From Rhizobacter sp. OV335 (GTDB taxonomy: Bacteria; Pseudomonadota; Gammaproteobacteria; Burkholderiales; Burkholderiaceae_C): 64,000 bases of DNA. Shown here in pieces: positions 29,673 to 38,100 of this stretch (positions are counted from its first letter, which is position 1; each line of letters begins with the position of its first letter). Position numbers and translations under genes: made by a program. Location: the NCBI RefSeq assembly GCF_900142965.1, contig NZ_FRCQ01000020.1:62001-126000 (forward strand), read 5' to 3'. The notes below the pieces were generated by a model. That model saw only the letters and a program-made list of their open reading frames with translations. It had not been told where the DNA came from and made no database searches.

Positions 29673-29948
29673 TCAGGGACGGTAGAAGTACGGGTCGAGC
29701 ACCGACACCTCGGTGATCGCGCCGACCGGCAGGTCGGAGCGTTTCGCCGACTGGCGGATCGCTTCGGGCGACGGGCCGTCGTAGATGCAGAAGGTCTTGC
29801 TGCGGTCCGGGTTCACGTAGGAGTGGACCCAGGTGACGCCGGATTCGGCATTGCCGGCGACGACCGCGCGGCAGGCCTTGCTGCCGGTCTCGTCCATCGG
29901 GATCGAGAGGCCGGTCGGGAAGTTGCGTTCGACAAGGTAGCGGGGCAT
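29673..29948 (-). CDS. DUF4242 domain protein
   Basis: This 91-residue protein is close to the whole DUF4242 domain (MPRYLVERNF at the start, WVHSYVNPDRSKTFCIYDGPSPEAIR in the middle), a small ferredoxin-like alpha/beta fold with no established reaction. The ATG at 29948 follows AGGAGAT at good spacing and is clearly preferred to an upstream in-frame start. It lies between the LuxR-type regulator and the aldehyde dehydrogenase on the minus strand. Such proteins often sit near regulators or oxidoreductases. Function unknown. Confidence 0.75.
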   Translation of the reverse strand: MPRYLVERNFPTGLSIPMDETGSKACRAVVAGNAESGVTWVHSYVNPDRSKTFCIYDGPSPEAIRQSAKRSDLPVGAITEVSVLDPYFYRP

Positions 29949-30062
29949 GGTGATCTCCTGGTGGCGTTCGATCGGCCCGGACATCGGACCGTGGTGCAAC
30001 CTTAAGATCCATGCGCCTCGCGGCACAGGGCAGGCGCTGCCCATCTTGGGCGGCGCGCCTGC

Positions 30063-32666
30063 CTAGTTTGGGCGCGGATCGGCGAGCAGGCCCAGCGCTC
30101 GCGCCGCCGCGGTGGCCTCGGCGCGCGATGGCGTGCCGAGCTTCGCGAGGATCGCCTCGACGTGGTGATCGATGGTGCGCGTCGAGCGCGAAAGGCGCGC
30201 GGCGATCTCGGCATTGCGCAAGCCTTCGGCGATCAGCGCGAGGATCTGCAGCTCGCGCGCCGTCAGGCCGGCCGCGTTGCGCCGCGTCGCCGGCCGTGGG
30301 CCGCGCGGTACCGCGACGATGCCGGCCGCGCGCATGCCGGCACGCAGCTGCTCGGCCAGCGGTCGCGCGCCGAGCCGGTCGAGCAGGGCCAGCGCATCGC
30401 GTTGCGCCGCTTCGTCGCCATCGGCGAGCGCACGCGCTTCTTCGTACGGGCAACCACGTTCGCGCCACGCGGCGGCGGCCTCGCGCCAGCGCCCGGCGAT
30501 TTGCAATGCATGTGGCGCGGCACAGTAGGGCGGCACGACCGCCTCGCCGCCCGCGCGCCAGCGCCAGAACGCCAGTTCGCCGATGAACCACGGGTGGCGA
30601 TGGGCCGCGGCCAGCGCGAAGACGGCATCGACCTCTTGCAGCACCGTGGCCGGTTGCTGCGCATGCCAGGCGGCCTCGGCACGCGCGCAATGCACCGGCG
30701 CGAGGCGCTGCAGCGTACCGCTCTGCCGTGCCAGCGCGAGCGCTTCGTCGAGCACCTGCTGTGCGCCCGGGTCGCCGCGGCGGTTGCGCAACCGGGCCAG
30801 CGCGACCAGCGCCATCAAGCGGTTGGTGGACCCTGCTGCCTCGCGCTGAACCGCGGCGTGCGCCCGCTCGCCGGCCAGCTCCCAGCGCCCCTGGTACATG
30901 TCGCAGAGCGAGCGCCACGCCTCCATGTAGCCGGCGAGGCGATCGAGGTCGCGCTCGCGGGCAAAGGCGATGCCGTCGGCGAGAGCGCGATCGGCGGCCT
31001 CGAACTCATGCACCTCGCCCGAGGCGGTGCCGAGCATCAGCAGCGCCTCGGCGACGCCGGCCCCGCCATCGTCCAGCGTGCGCGCGATACCCAGGCTCTG
31101 CTGCAGCAGCGCGCGGCCGCGTGCGGCATCGACGAACAGCAGCGCGGCGCCGACCGTCTTCAGCGCGCCGGCCAGGATCTGCGGCAGCTCGAAGCGGCGC
31201 GCCAGCGCGATCGCCTGTTCGCCCCACGCGACGGCGTCGTCGAGGTCGCGGTTCAGCATGCGCAGGTACGACTCGGTGGCGCAGGCGAGCGCCAGCGGCG
31301 GGCCGGGCGGCAGGCGGTGAGCCAGCTCGATCGCGCGGCGGCTCGCGGCATCGGCCTCGGCGTTGCGCAACGCGCGCACCAGCGGCATCGTGTGCGCGGC
31401 CAGCGTCTCGACCAGGCGCGGCAGGTCGCCGGTCTTCTCGAACAGCGCGAGCGCGGCTTCGCGCGCCGGGATCGCGGCGGCGAGGTCGTTCAGTTCGAAG
31501 CAGTGCGTCGCATAGGTGTCGAGCAGCGTCGCGTGGTCGGTGTGGGTGAGGCGATCGGCCAGCGCGAGCGCGCTGCGGCAGTGGGCAGCAGCTTCTCGGC
31601 GCGCACCGCGCGCGGCCGCCTCGCGGGCGGCCTGCGGTGCGAGGCGCAGCACCGCATCGCTGTCGCCGGCGAGCAGCGCGTGGTGCACCAGCCGGGCCAG
31701 CGACGGCGGGGCAGCGGCCTGCTGCAAGGCCGCGAGCGAGCGTGCATGCAGCGAGCGGGCCCGCGTGGGCAGCAGCGCCTGTTCGACGGCGACACGGGCC
31801 AGCTCGTGGCGGAAGCGCAGCGTGCTGCCGTCGGCGACCAGCAGCCCGGCGAGCAGGCAGGCGTCGACGTCGGCGTCGTCGGGCGACAGCACCGCGTCGA
31901 TCAACGACAGTTCGATCGCGCGCGGCACCGTGGCCGCGAGGTCCAGCACCTGCCGGGCCGAGGGCGAGAGCTGCGCGGCGCGGCCGAGCACCGCGTCGCG
32001 CACCGTCGCCGGCACGCCGCCGCCTGCATCGGCGAGCACCTGCGTGACGAAGAACGCGTTGCCACCGGTGGTGGCATGCACGCCGTGGCCATCGCGCTGC
32101 ACCGCGGCCGCCATGTGCTGCACGGCCGCGGGCGAGAGGCTGGGCACCGCCAGGCGGGTCACGCCGGCGGGCGGCAGGTCGGCGAAGACCGGGCGCAGCA
32201 GCGCCATCGCGCCTTCGTCGTCGCGGTGCGTCAGCAGCATCAGCACCGCGTCGCGCGCGAGCCGGCGCCCGAGGAACTTGACGAGATCCAGCGTGGCGGC
32301 ATCGGCCCAGTGGAGGTCTTCGATGACCAGCAGCACCGGGGCGGGCAGGCGGGCCAACGCGTCGCGCAGCGCCGCGAACAGCGGGCCGCGATCGGCCTGG
32401 CCCGCCAGCATCGTGCGCAGCGCCGGGCCGAGGTCGCGCGCGAGGTCGTGCACCGGGCCGAACGGCCGCGGCGTCGACAGTGCCTCGCAGGCGCCCCACA
32501 GCAGGCTGCGCGGCGCGGCGTCGCGCATGAAGCGTTCGACCAGCGCGGTCTTGCCGATGCCGGGCTCGCCGGACACCAGCACGGTGCCGCCATGCCCTGT
32601 TGCGGCGAGCGCGAACCGGGCCGCGAGCGCGGCCAGCAGGTCGTCACGTTCGAGCAGCATCGACAT
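30063..32666 (-). CDS. LuxR-family regulator with N-terminal AAA ATPase (LAL/MalT-like)
   Basis: This 867-residue protein has an N-terminal P-loop ATPase with Walker A SGEPGIGKT (about 32-40) and Walker B VLLVIEDLHWAD. A long helical Ala-rich TPR-like region (about 300-780) follows, then a C-terminal LuxR helix-turn-helix (LTARELQILALIAEGLRNAEIAARL...VEAILAKLG). This is the large ATP-binding LuxR (LAL) layout in which ATP and an inducer drive DNA binding. It is divergent from cynS across 62 bp and upstream of the DUF4242 and aldehyde dehydrogenase genes. It may control either side; the inducer is unknown. Confidence 0.9.
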   Translation of the reverse strand: MSMLLERDDLLAALAARFALAATGHGGTVLVSGEPGIGKTALVERFMRDAAPRSLLWGACEALSTPRPFGPVHDLARDLGPALRTMLAGQADRGPLFAALRDALARLPAPVLLVIEDLHWADAATLDLVKFLGRRLARDAVLMLLTHRDDEGAMALLRPVFADLPPAGVTRLAVPSLSPAAVQHMAAAVQRDGHGVHATTGGNAFFVTQVLADAGGGVPATVRDAVLGRAAQLSPSARQVLDLAATVPRAIELSLIDAVLSPDDADVDACLLAGLLVADGSTLRFRHELARVAVEQALLPTRARSLHARSLAALQQAAAPPSLARLVHHALLAGDSDAVLRLAPQAAREAAARGARREAAAHCRSALALADRLTHTDHATLLDTYATHCFELNDLAAAIPAREAALALFEKTGDLPRLVETLAAHTMPLVRALRNAEADAASRRAIELAHRLPPGPPLALACATESYLRMLNRDLDDAVAWGEQAIALARRFELPQILAGALKTVGAALLFVDAARGRALLQQSLGIARTLDDGGAGVAEALLMLGTASGEVHEFEAADRALADGIAFARERDLDRLAGYMEAWRSLCDMYQGRWELAGERAHAAVQREAAGSTNRLMALVALARLRNRRGDPGAQQVLDEALALARQSGTLQRLAPVHCARAEAAWHAQQPATVLQEVDAVFALAAAHRHPWFIGELAFWRWRAGGEAVVPPYCAAPHALQIAGRWREAAAAWRERGCPYEEARALADGDEAAQRDALALLDRLGARPLAEQLRAGMRAAGIVAVPRGPRPATRRNAAGLTARELQILALIAEGLRNAEIAARLSRSTRTIDHHVEAILAKLGTPSRAEATAAARALGLLADPRPN

Positions 32667-32728
32667 GGTGCGCGGCAGGCTAGCACGATCGTTGCTACGT
32701 CGGCTGCATCGTCCACAGGAGCATTGCC

Positions 32729-33172
32729 ATGAGCCGCCTCGAAGTCACCGAGAAGATCATTGCCACCAAGGTGGCCCAGGGCCTGAAGTGGTCCGATGTG
32801 GCCGCGAAGGTCGGGCTGAGCAAGGAATGGACGACGGCCGCCTGCCTCGGCCAGATGACGCTGACGCCGCAGCAGGCCGGCGTGCTCGGCGAGATCTTCG
32901 GGCTGAGCGATGCCGAGCAGAAGTGGCTGTGCGTGGTGCCGTACAAGGGGTCGCTGCCGACCTCGCTGCCGACCGATCCGCTGATCTATCGCTTCTACGA
33001 ACTGGTCAGCGTGTACGGCACGACCTTCAAGGAATTGATCCATGAAGAGTTCGGCGACGGGATCATGAGCGCGATCGATTTCAAGATGGACCTGCAGCGT
33101 GAGCCGAACCCGGCGGGGGATCGGGTCAGCATTGTGATGAGCGGGAAGTTCCTGCCGTACAAGATGTACTGA
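32729..33172 (+). CDS. cynS: Cyanase (cyanate hydratase)
   Basis: This 147-residue enzyme breaks down cyanate with bicarbonate to ammonia and carbon dioxide. Catalytic residues Arg88, Glu91 and Ser114 have exactly the spacing of Arg96/Glu99/Ser122 in the E. coli enzyme. An N-terminal helix-turn-helix-like region (about 20-60) and the C-terminal dimer domain are complete, ending in SGKFLPYKMY. A GGAGCA site precedes the ATG. No cynT or cynR neighbour is present. It is divergent from the LuxR-type gene and followed by the repeated leader of the small secreted proteins. Confidence 0.95.
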   Translation: MSRLEVTEKIIATKVAQGLKWSDVAAKVGLSKEWTTAACLGQMTLTPQQAGVLGEIFGLSDAEQKWLCVVPYKGSLPTSLPTDPLIYRFYELVSVYGTTFKELIHEEFGDGIMSAIDFKMDLQREPNPAGDRVSIVMSGKFLPYKMY

Positions 33173-33310
33173 ATATTGATGAAGACCGACGTCTCTCTGC
33201 GAGGCTGGAGCTTGTGCGGCAGTGCGGGCTTCGGTTAACGTGCGCGCTCCGCGACACCGGTCGCGCAAAGCAACCAACCGCGCCGACGAGCGCTGAATCG
33301 GGAGGACCCC
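33171..33310 (+). promoter_or_regulatory. Repeated 5' leader, copy 1
   Basis: The stretch after cynS carries ATTGATGAAGACCGACGTCT, GGTTAACGTGCGC and CGCGCCGACGAGCGC, ending in the strong ribosome-binding site CGGGAGGACCCC before the ATG at 33311. The same ordered elements recur at 33742-33894, and the last part recurs at 34726-34756. It most likely holds a promoter and untranslated leader copied together with the gene. No -35/-10 pair is assigned. Confidence 0.55.
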
Positions 33311-33685
33311 ATGAAGATCTTGACGTTGCAGTCTTTGCTCTTGAGCGCCATCGCGTCAGTGGCCTTGAATGCTTCCGCCACAGAAGCCTATCTCTCCGGA
33401 ATCTACCTGCAATCGATTGGCGTGGTCCAGGCCAATGCGGTCGGTCACCAAGCCGGCAATTTCGAGATTCAGATTGCCGGCGGCTTCACGGTTCCGCCGG
33501 GCATGTCATGCGACCCGAACTACATCACCACGCTGCGCAGCGTTGACGCCGACAAGCGCCTGTTCAGCCTGCTGTCGATGGCGGTGCTGGCGCAGAAGCC
33601 TGTGACCCTGCACATCACGGACAACCCGGCCGTGACGGCGTTCAACGGGCGCTGCAGCCTGTTCGGGGCCACGCTGGGACGGTAG
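33311..33685 (+). CDS. Small secreted protein, paralogue 1
   Basis: This 124-residue protein has a clear Sec signal peptide (residues 1-23, cleavage after SA in NASA-TEA). The mature part of about 100 residues has two cysteines and the pattern G-(I/V) near the N-terminus, hydrophobic-x-Ile repeats, Cys in the middle, then LLSMAVLAQKPVTLHIT ... RCSLFG. The same pattern is found in four other proteins of the window (33960, 34350, 34757 and, on minus, 47652). It resembles in outline the small single-domain B-subunit-like secreted proteins (SubB-type OB folds), but this is a weak memory-based comparison. It is preceded by a strong GGGAGGA site. Function unknown. Confidence 0.7.
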   Translation: MKILTLQSLLLSAIASVALNASATEAYLSGIYLQSIGVVQANAVGHQAGNFEIQIAGGFTVPPGMSCDPNYITTLRSVDADKRLFSLLSMAVLAQKPVTLHITDNPAVTAFNGRCSLFGATLGR

Positions 33686-33741
33686 TCGGATCGGGCTCGA
33701 CGTCAATTGAAGCGGGCTCGCATTGCCCTCTCATTCCGTAC

Positions 33742-33894
33742 TCAATGTTGATGAGGACTGATGTCTCTCGAAGGGGCTGAGGGCTTGCGCGAGCCGAGCG
33801 GGCTCAGTTAACGTGCGCCCCCGTGGTCAGACCTTGATCGCAGATTGAATCGACAGGCGCCCACGAGCGCCTTCTCCCTGGAGGATTCCCCGTG
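33742..33894 (+). promoter_or_regulatory. Repeated 5' leader, copy 2
   Basis: This copy has TCAATGTTGATGAGGACTGA, TGTCTCTCG, CAGTTAACGTGCGC and GCGCCCACGAGCGCC in the same order as copy 1, then CTGGAGGATTCCCC. Directly after its ribosome-binding site lies a tiny reading frame (GTG at 33892, ATG at 33895, TGA at 33937-33939). Its stop overlaps an ATG in frame with paralogue 2, so the leader may be translated and coupled. Confidence 0.5.
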
Positions 33895-33959
33895 ATGCCA
33901 GCCATCGCTCATGCGAGCGGGGGCGTGCTCGTGCGTTGATGAGTGACACAAGGAATGAC

Positions 33960-34313
33960 ATGCTGATGAAAAATCGAGCCCTTCTCGCCGCATTGCTGAC
34001 GGTGTCGTCGCCGGCAGCCTGGTCCATTTACTCGTGCGCCGGCCCAGTGGGCTTTCTGGGGATCGACCAAGGCGGCGTCGTGGCGGTGGCTTTGTCCAAC
34101 GCCACGCCGATCCACAAGGTGTGCTCGATCGGGACGCAGGGCGCGTTCCAGATGGCGCCTGTGCCGTGCAAAGCGGTGTACGCCGCGCTGCTGAGCGCGC
34201 GCCTGACGGGCAAGAGCGTGACGATCTACTACGAGGACAACGGACGGACCTGCGCCACGCTGCCGTCATGGGAGAACGTGCCGACGATGTATTTCCTCGA
34301 AGGGCCGAACTGA
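33960..34313 (+). CDS. Small secreted protein, paralogue 2
   Basis: This 117-residue secreted protein has the signal MKNRALLAALLTVSSPAAW followed by SIYSC. Mature features are GFLGIDQGG, VVAVAL, Cys-containing centre, and ALLSARLTGKSVTIYYEDNGRTCATL, the clearest form of the shared GK-VTxYY...C motif. It has four cysteines, probably forming disulfides in the periplasm. The ATG at 33960 follows AAGGA at 5 bp; an alternative ATG at 33939 is coupled to a leader mini-frame and would lengthen the signal's n-region. It resembles AB5 toxin B-subunit-like domains in the LxxAxxxGKxVxIYY segment, which is suggestive only. Confidence 0.68.
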   Translation: MLMKNRALLAALLTVSSPAAWSIYSCAGPVGFLGIDQGGVVAVALSNATPIHKVCSIGTQGAFQMAPVPCKAVYAALLSARLTGKSVTIYYEDNGRTCATLPSWENVPTMYFLEGPN

Positions 34314-34349
34314 GGCGCTGCGATTTTCATGACTTGCGTGGGGATTCAC

Positions 34350-34706
34350 ATGTCGAGATTTCATGCCCGATGGGCGAGTGCGGTGTGCGCGATGCGGTGT
34401 GCGATGGTGATGTCGTGCGCGGCGAGCATGCCGGCGTATGCATTGGACGCTACGCCAAGCGGGAAGATCACCACGATCGAGGTCGCCGCAGCCACGAACT
34501 ACGCCTTCCGCGTGTATCTGAATGGCGCAGCCGCGGCCCTGTGCCCGAGTGGAAGCGGTTTCGCCTACCTCAATGAAGCCGACAGCAACTACAAGGTCTA
34601 TGTGGCATCGCTGCTGATGGCGAAGGCGCAGGGCTCGGCGGTCACGCTCGTTGTCTCCAACGAGGGTGGGTTCTGCCACATCGTGCAGATGGCGGTCGGG
34701 TCATGA
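34350..34706 (+). CDS. Small secreted protein, paralogue 3
   Basis: This 118-residue protein has a signal peptide (residues about 1-31, ending PAYA) with unusual extra cysteines in its hydrophobic part. The mature part starts LDATPSGKITTIEVAA and ends with VASLLMAKAQGSAVTLVVSNEGGFCHIVQMAVGS, the shared family pattern. The ATG at 34350 is preferred because GGGGA precedes it; an in-frame ATG at 34329 exists. The stop overlaps the start of the frame containing paralogue 4, and the genes run on without a terminator towards the SpvB-like gene. Function unknown. Confidence 0.65.
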   Translation: MSRFHARWASAVCAMRCAMVMSCAASMPAYALDATPSGKITTIEVAAATNYAFRVYLNGAAAALCPSGSGFAYLNEADSNYKVYVASLLMAKAQGSAVTLVVSNEGGFCHIVQMAVGS

Positions 34707-34756
34707 GTCGCGCACAGAACGAGATCGCGCCGACGAGCGCCACAACGGGAGGAACC

Positions 34757-35110
34757 ATGAAGAACCTGAAGATCAGCACCCGCCGGGCTCTGGGAAACAT
34801 GGCGGCTGCCGTCCTTCTCGCGGGATGCCTGATGCCGGCCCAGGCGACTTCGGTGCGCGTCGCAGAGAGCCCTGCCGCCTGGCGGCTCGAAAACTACCCG
34901 GGTGGCATCGTCACCGCGTATTTCGTGTCCGTTCCGTGCGCGTCGGGCCAGATCATCTTCGGCGCCAATGCCGTGCCGGCAGACTTGAACCGCTTCTGGG
35001 CAACGGTATCGCTTGCCAAGGCGACGGGACAAAAGATGTTCGTGTACTACGAGAGCGCCAATGCGCCAGCGAGCTGCGTCATCACGAGCTTCGGGCTCGA
35101 CGCCAACTGA
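34757..35110 (+). CDS. Small secreted protein, paralogue 4
   Basis: This 117-residue protein has a signal sequence with a possible lipobox (VLLAGC at about residues 20-25), so it may be a lipoprotein; a Sec type I site after AQA at 32 is the alternative. The mature part contains GGIVTAYFVSVPC, WATVSLAKATGQKMFVYYES and SCVITSFGLD, matching the shared pattern with two cysteines. The start is set by GGGAGGA just before the ATG at 34757. CGCGCCGACGAGCGC upstream repeats the leader of paralogue 1. It ends 17 bp before the SpvB-like gene and is surely co-transcribed with it. Confidence 0.68.
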   Translation: MKNLKISTRRALGNMAAAVLLAGCLMPAQATSVRVAESPAAWRLENYPGGIVTAYFVSVPCASGQIIFGANAVPADLNRFWATVSLAKATGQKMFVYYESANAPASCVITSFGLDAN

Positions 35111-35127
35111 GCCCTGACAGGATCCCC

Positions 35128-38100
35128 ATGAACTCGTTCTCCATCTCGCGGGCCGATGCGTGGCTGGCCAGGTTTTCAAGCGCCGCGCCGCGCGTGCTGG
35201 CGATGGTGGTGTCCTCGGTAGCGCTGAGTGCATCTGCGCAAGGGTTGGTCGTCAGCGAGAGCGGCCAGGCCGTCTACAGCTACCCGATCGTCGTGCCGCC
35301 GGGCGTGGCGGGGATGGAACCGAAGCTGAGCCTGGTCTACAACAGCGGCGGCAACAACGGCCCGATCGGCGTGGGCTGGACGGTGCAGGGCATCTCGCAG
35401 ATCACGCGATGCCCGAAGATCGAACCGGTGGCGGTCAACGGCGCTGTGAAGCCGCAGATCACACCGGTGCGCTACACGGTCGACGACAACCTGTGCCTCG
35501 ACGGCCAGCGCCTGATCAAGGTCGACACCAGCCAGGGCTGGGTCGGCAAGGCCGCCGCCAGCCAGGCGACGCCGGCGCTGGGCCTGGCGAGCGGCTTCGT
35601 CGAGTTCCGCACCGAGAACGACGGTTACTCGCGCATTCGCGCCAGCGGCATGGCTGGCAGCGGCGCCGACAAGGGCCCCGCCACGTTCACGGTGCAGACC
35701 AAGGCCGGCCTGACGCAGGTGTATGGGCTGACCAGCATACGCGGCGTGCCGGCACCCGATGCCATCGCTCTTTCCGAGGGCGGCCAGTTGCCGGGCGTGG
35801 CCACGGCCTGGATGTTGAAGAAGGTGGTCGATTCGGTCGGCAATGCCATCGAGTTCGAGTACGACAACACGACGCGCACCTGGGGCAGCAAGGGGCCGGG
35901 GGGCATGGTCCTGCCGGGACGGGAGTGGAACCTGAAGCGGGTCTACTACGGCTGCAAGGATGCTGAGGAAAGTGCGTGCCCGCAAAGGCACCAGGTGCTG
36001 TTCGTCTACGAGGAACGCCCCGACAAGGCCGAGGCTTACCACCTCGGCTCGAAGGTGGTCAGCACGCAGTTGCTGAGCCAGGTGCAGGTGTCCACCAGCG
36101 CCGGCACGGTGCGCCTTTACCAGATTGGGCACGCTGCGTCGAAAGCGACGAACCGGCAGTTGCTGACGACCATCACCGAATGCGCGGGCGGCACGGCCGT
36201 CACATGCCTGCCGGCGACAAGGTTCACCTACCCGGGGGCGTTCCACGACGTGAACTACCTCGGCTTCTCGAGGTTCAACCTCGGTGGCGTGCCGTTGATC
36301 ATGTTCGACGGAACGCGCGGCACGATCTCCGGCGACTTCAATGGCGACGGCAAGACCGACCTGCTGCTGTGGACGAAGAATGCCGGCGTGAATGGTGAAG
36401 TGAACGAGTTGTGGCTGGCCGATGCGAAGGTGCCGGGGTACTACAACAAGGTGCCTTCGTTGGGGGACTTGGCGACGGTGCGGCTCGGCGGCAAGTTCGC
36501 CGGCGGAGGCGACGACGATGTCGTCGACACCGTGGCCGTCGACATCAACGGGGATGGCCGCCAGGATCTGCTGCGCCTGTGCCGCTCGCTCTCGACCACC
36601 TGGTGCCCGAGCGGCACCAAGGCTCAGATGTGGCTGTCGATCTCCGACAACAGTCCGGCTGCCGCGAGCTACGGCCAATTCGTGGCCGCGCCCAACGCGG
36701 CGATGGCGATGCAGAACGGGGTGCTCGCACCGATCGAGGGGCCCCTGGTGGCCCGGTCAGAAACGAAGACGACGCGCGTGTGCTCGTTCACGGAAGAGCA
36801 TCAGACCTTCAACGTGAATATTTTCACGTCCCGCGCCGAAGATGCGTATTGGCAGGATTTCGACGGTGACGGGCGTCTGGACCTGGTCTCGCTCGAATCC
36901 GTGGGCGTGGTCGTCGGCGACATGAGTCTGTGCCCCCATTCCCTGCCGGTACCGCCCTCGGCCCACCTGTTGCGCTACTACGTCGGCAAGGGCAACGGCC
37001 AGTTCGAGCTGAAGCAATCGCTGCCGCTGACAGGCGTGCACCGCAGTGCGGAGCTCAAAGCCATGTCGGGCATGTCGAATGGCGAAGTGCTGGACATCGA
37101 CGGCGATGGCAAGCCCGACCTGCTGTTCACGGGTCAACGGTTCGTGCAGGGGGGCGACGGCCTGTTCCATCAGGTCAATCAATCCATCGATCCGGCGCCT
37201 GCGGGCAACCCGCTGATGACCGTGGTGGATGCGAACGGCGACGGCAAGAGCGATGTGATCCTGCTGGACCCCGCCGCATGGCGCACCGTACCGAGCCCGA
37301 TCCCGCCCAATCACAGCGGAGCGCCGAACAATGTGTCCGCAAATCCCCACGAGGCGCGGCTGTTCATCAACCAGGGTGGGATCTTCGTCCGAGACGATCG
37401 GCCGCTGAACGCATTGAAAGCCTGGGGCCCGACCTCGTGGATGGAGTCGACCGGCGACGGCGAGGGCGGCATCGGGTTGATGACGGGGCCACGCTTCTTC
37501 GCATTCGGTGGCGGCACGGCCGGCTCGATGCCGCTGGACATCAACGGTGATGGCCTGACCGATTTCATGGCCTGGACCGGCGAAGACGATCGCCATGACC
37601 TGCGTTTCTTCACGAGCATGGCCGGCACGGACGGGGGCAAGCTCGATGGCAGCCTCGCGGCCGTGTCGGACATCGACCGGGGGCGCTACGGCTTGCCTGA
37701 GATGGCCACCGGTGGCGTCACCTTCATGTCGGGCGATTTCATGGGCCTCGGAAGCGTCGGCTTCATCCGCATGCAGGACGGCGGCAACAACAACCTGTGG
37801 TATCGCGACGGACCTCCGCCGGATGTGATGACGTCGGTGATGAACCTGTCCGGCGTGACCACCTGGATCAGCTATTCGTCGACCGGCATGGCCAGTGCCG
37901 GGCTCGTCGTCGGCAACAACTCTCCGGTGGAGGTGGGCGTGGGCGTGTACGTGAACACGCGCCCGCCGATCGACCTCGGCGGCCTCACCGATCCGCAGGC
38001 GCGTGCCGACAAGGCCGGCAAGCACACCTGGCCGACGCACCACGCCCACCCTGCACAGTGGCTGGTGGGCACGACCAAGCAGCAGAGCGTGAACGGCGTC

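Noticed and set aside
30162-32732. 856-codon open frame opposite the LuxR-type gene
   Set aside because: The minus strand encodes P-loop and HTH motifs in order; the plus frame is low-complexity Arg/Gln shadow.
34651-35127. Extension of the SpvB-like frame upstream of 35128
   Set aside because: The extension overlaps two small secreted-protein genes with good ribosome-binding sites and reads as Arg-rich shadow; the ATG at 35128 opens a signal peptide.
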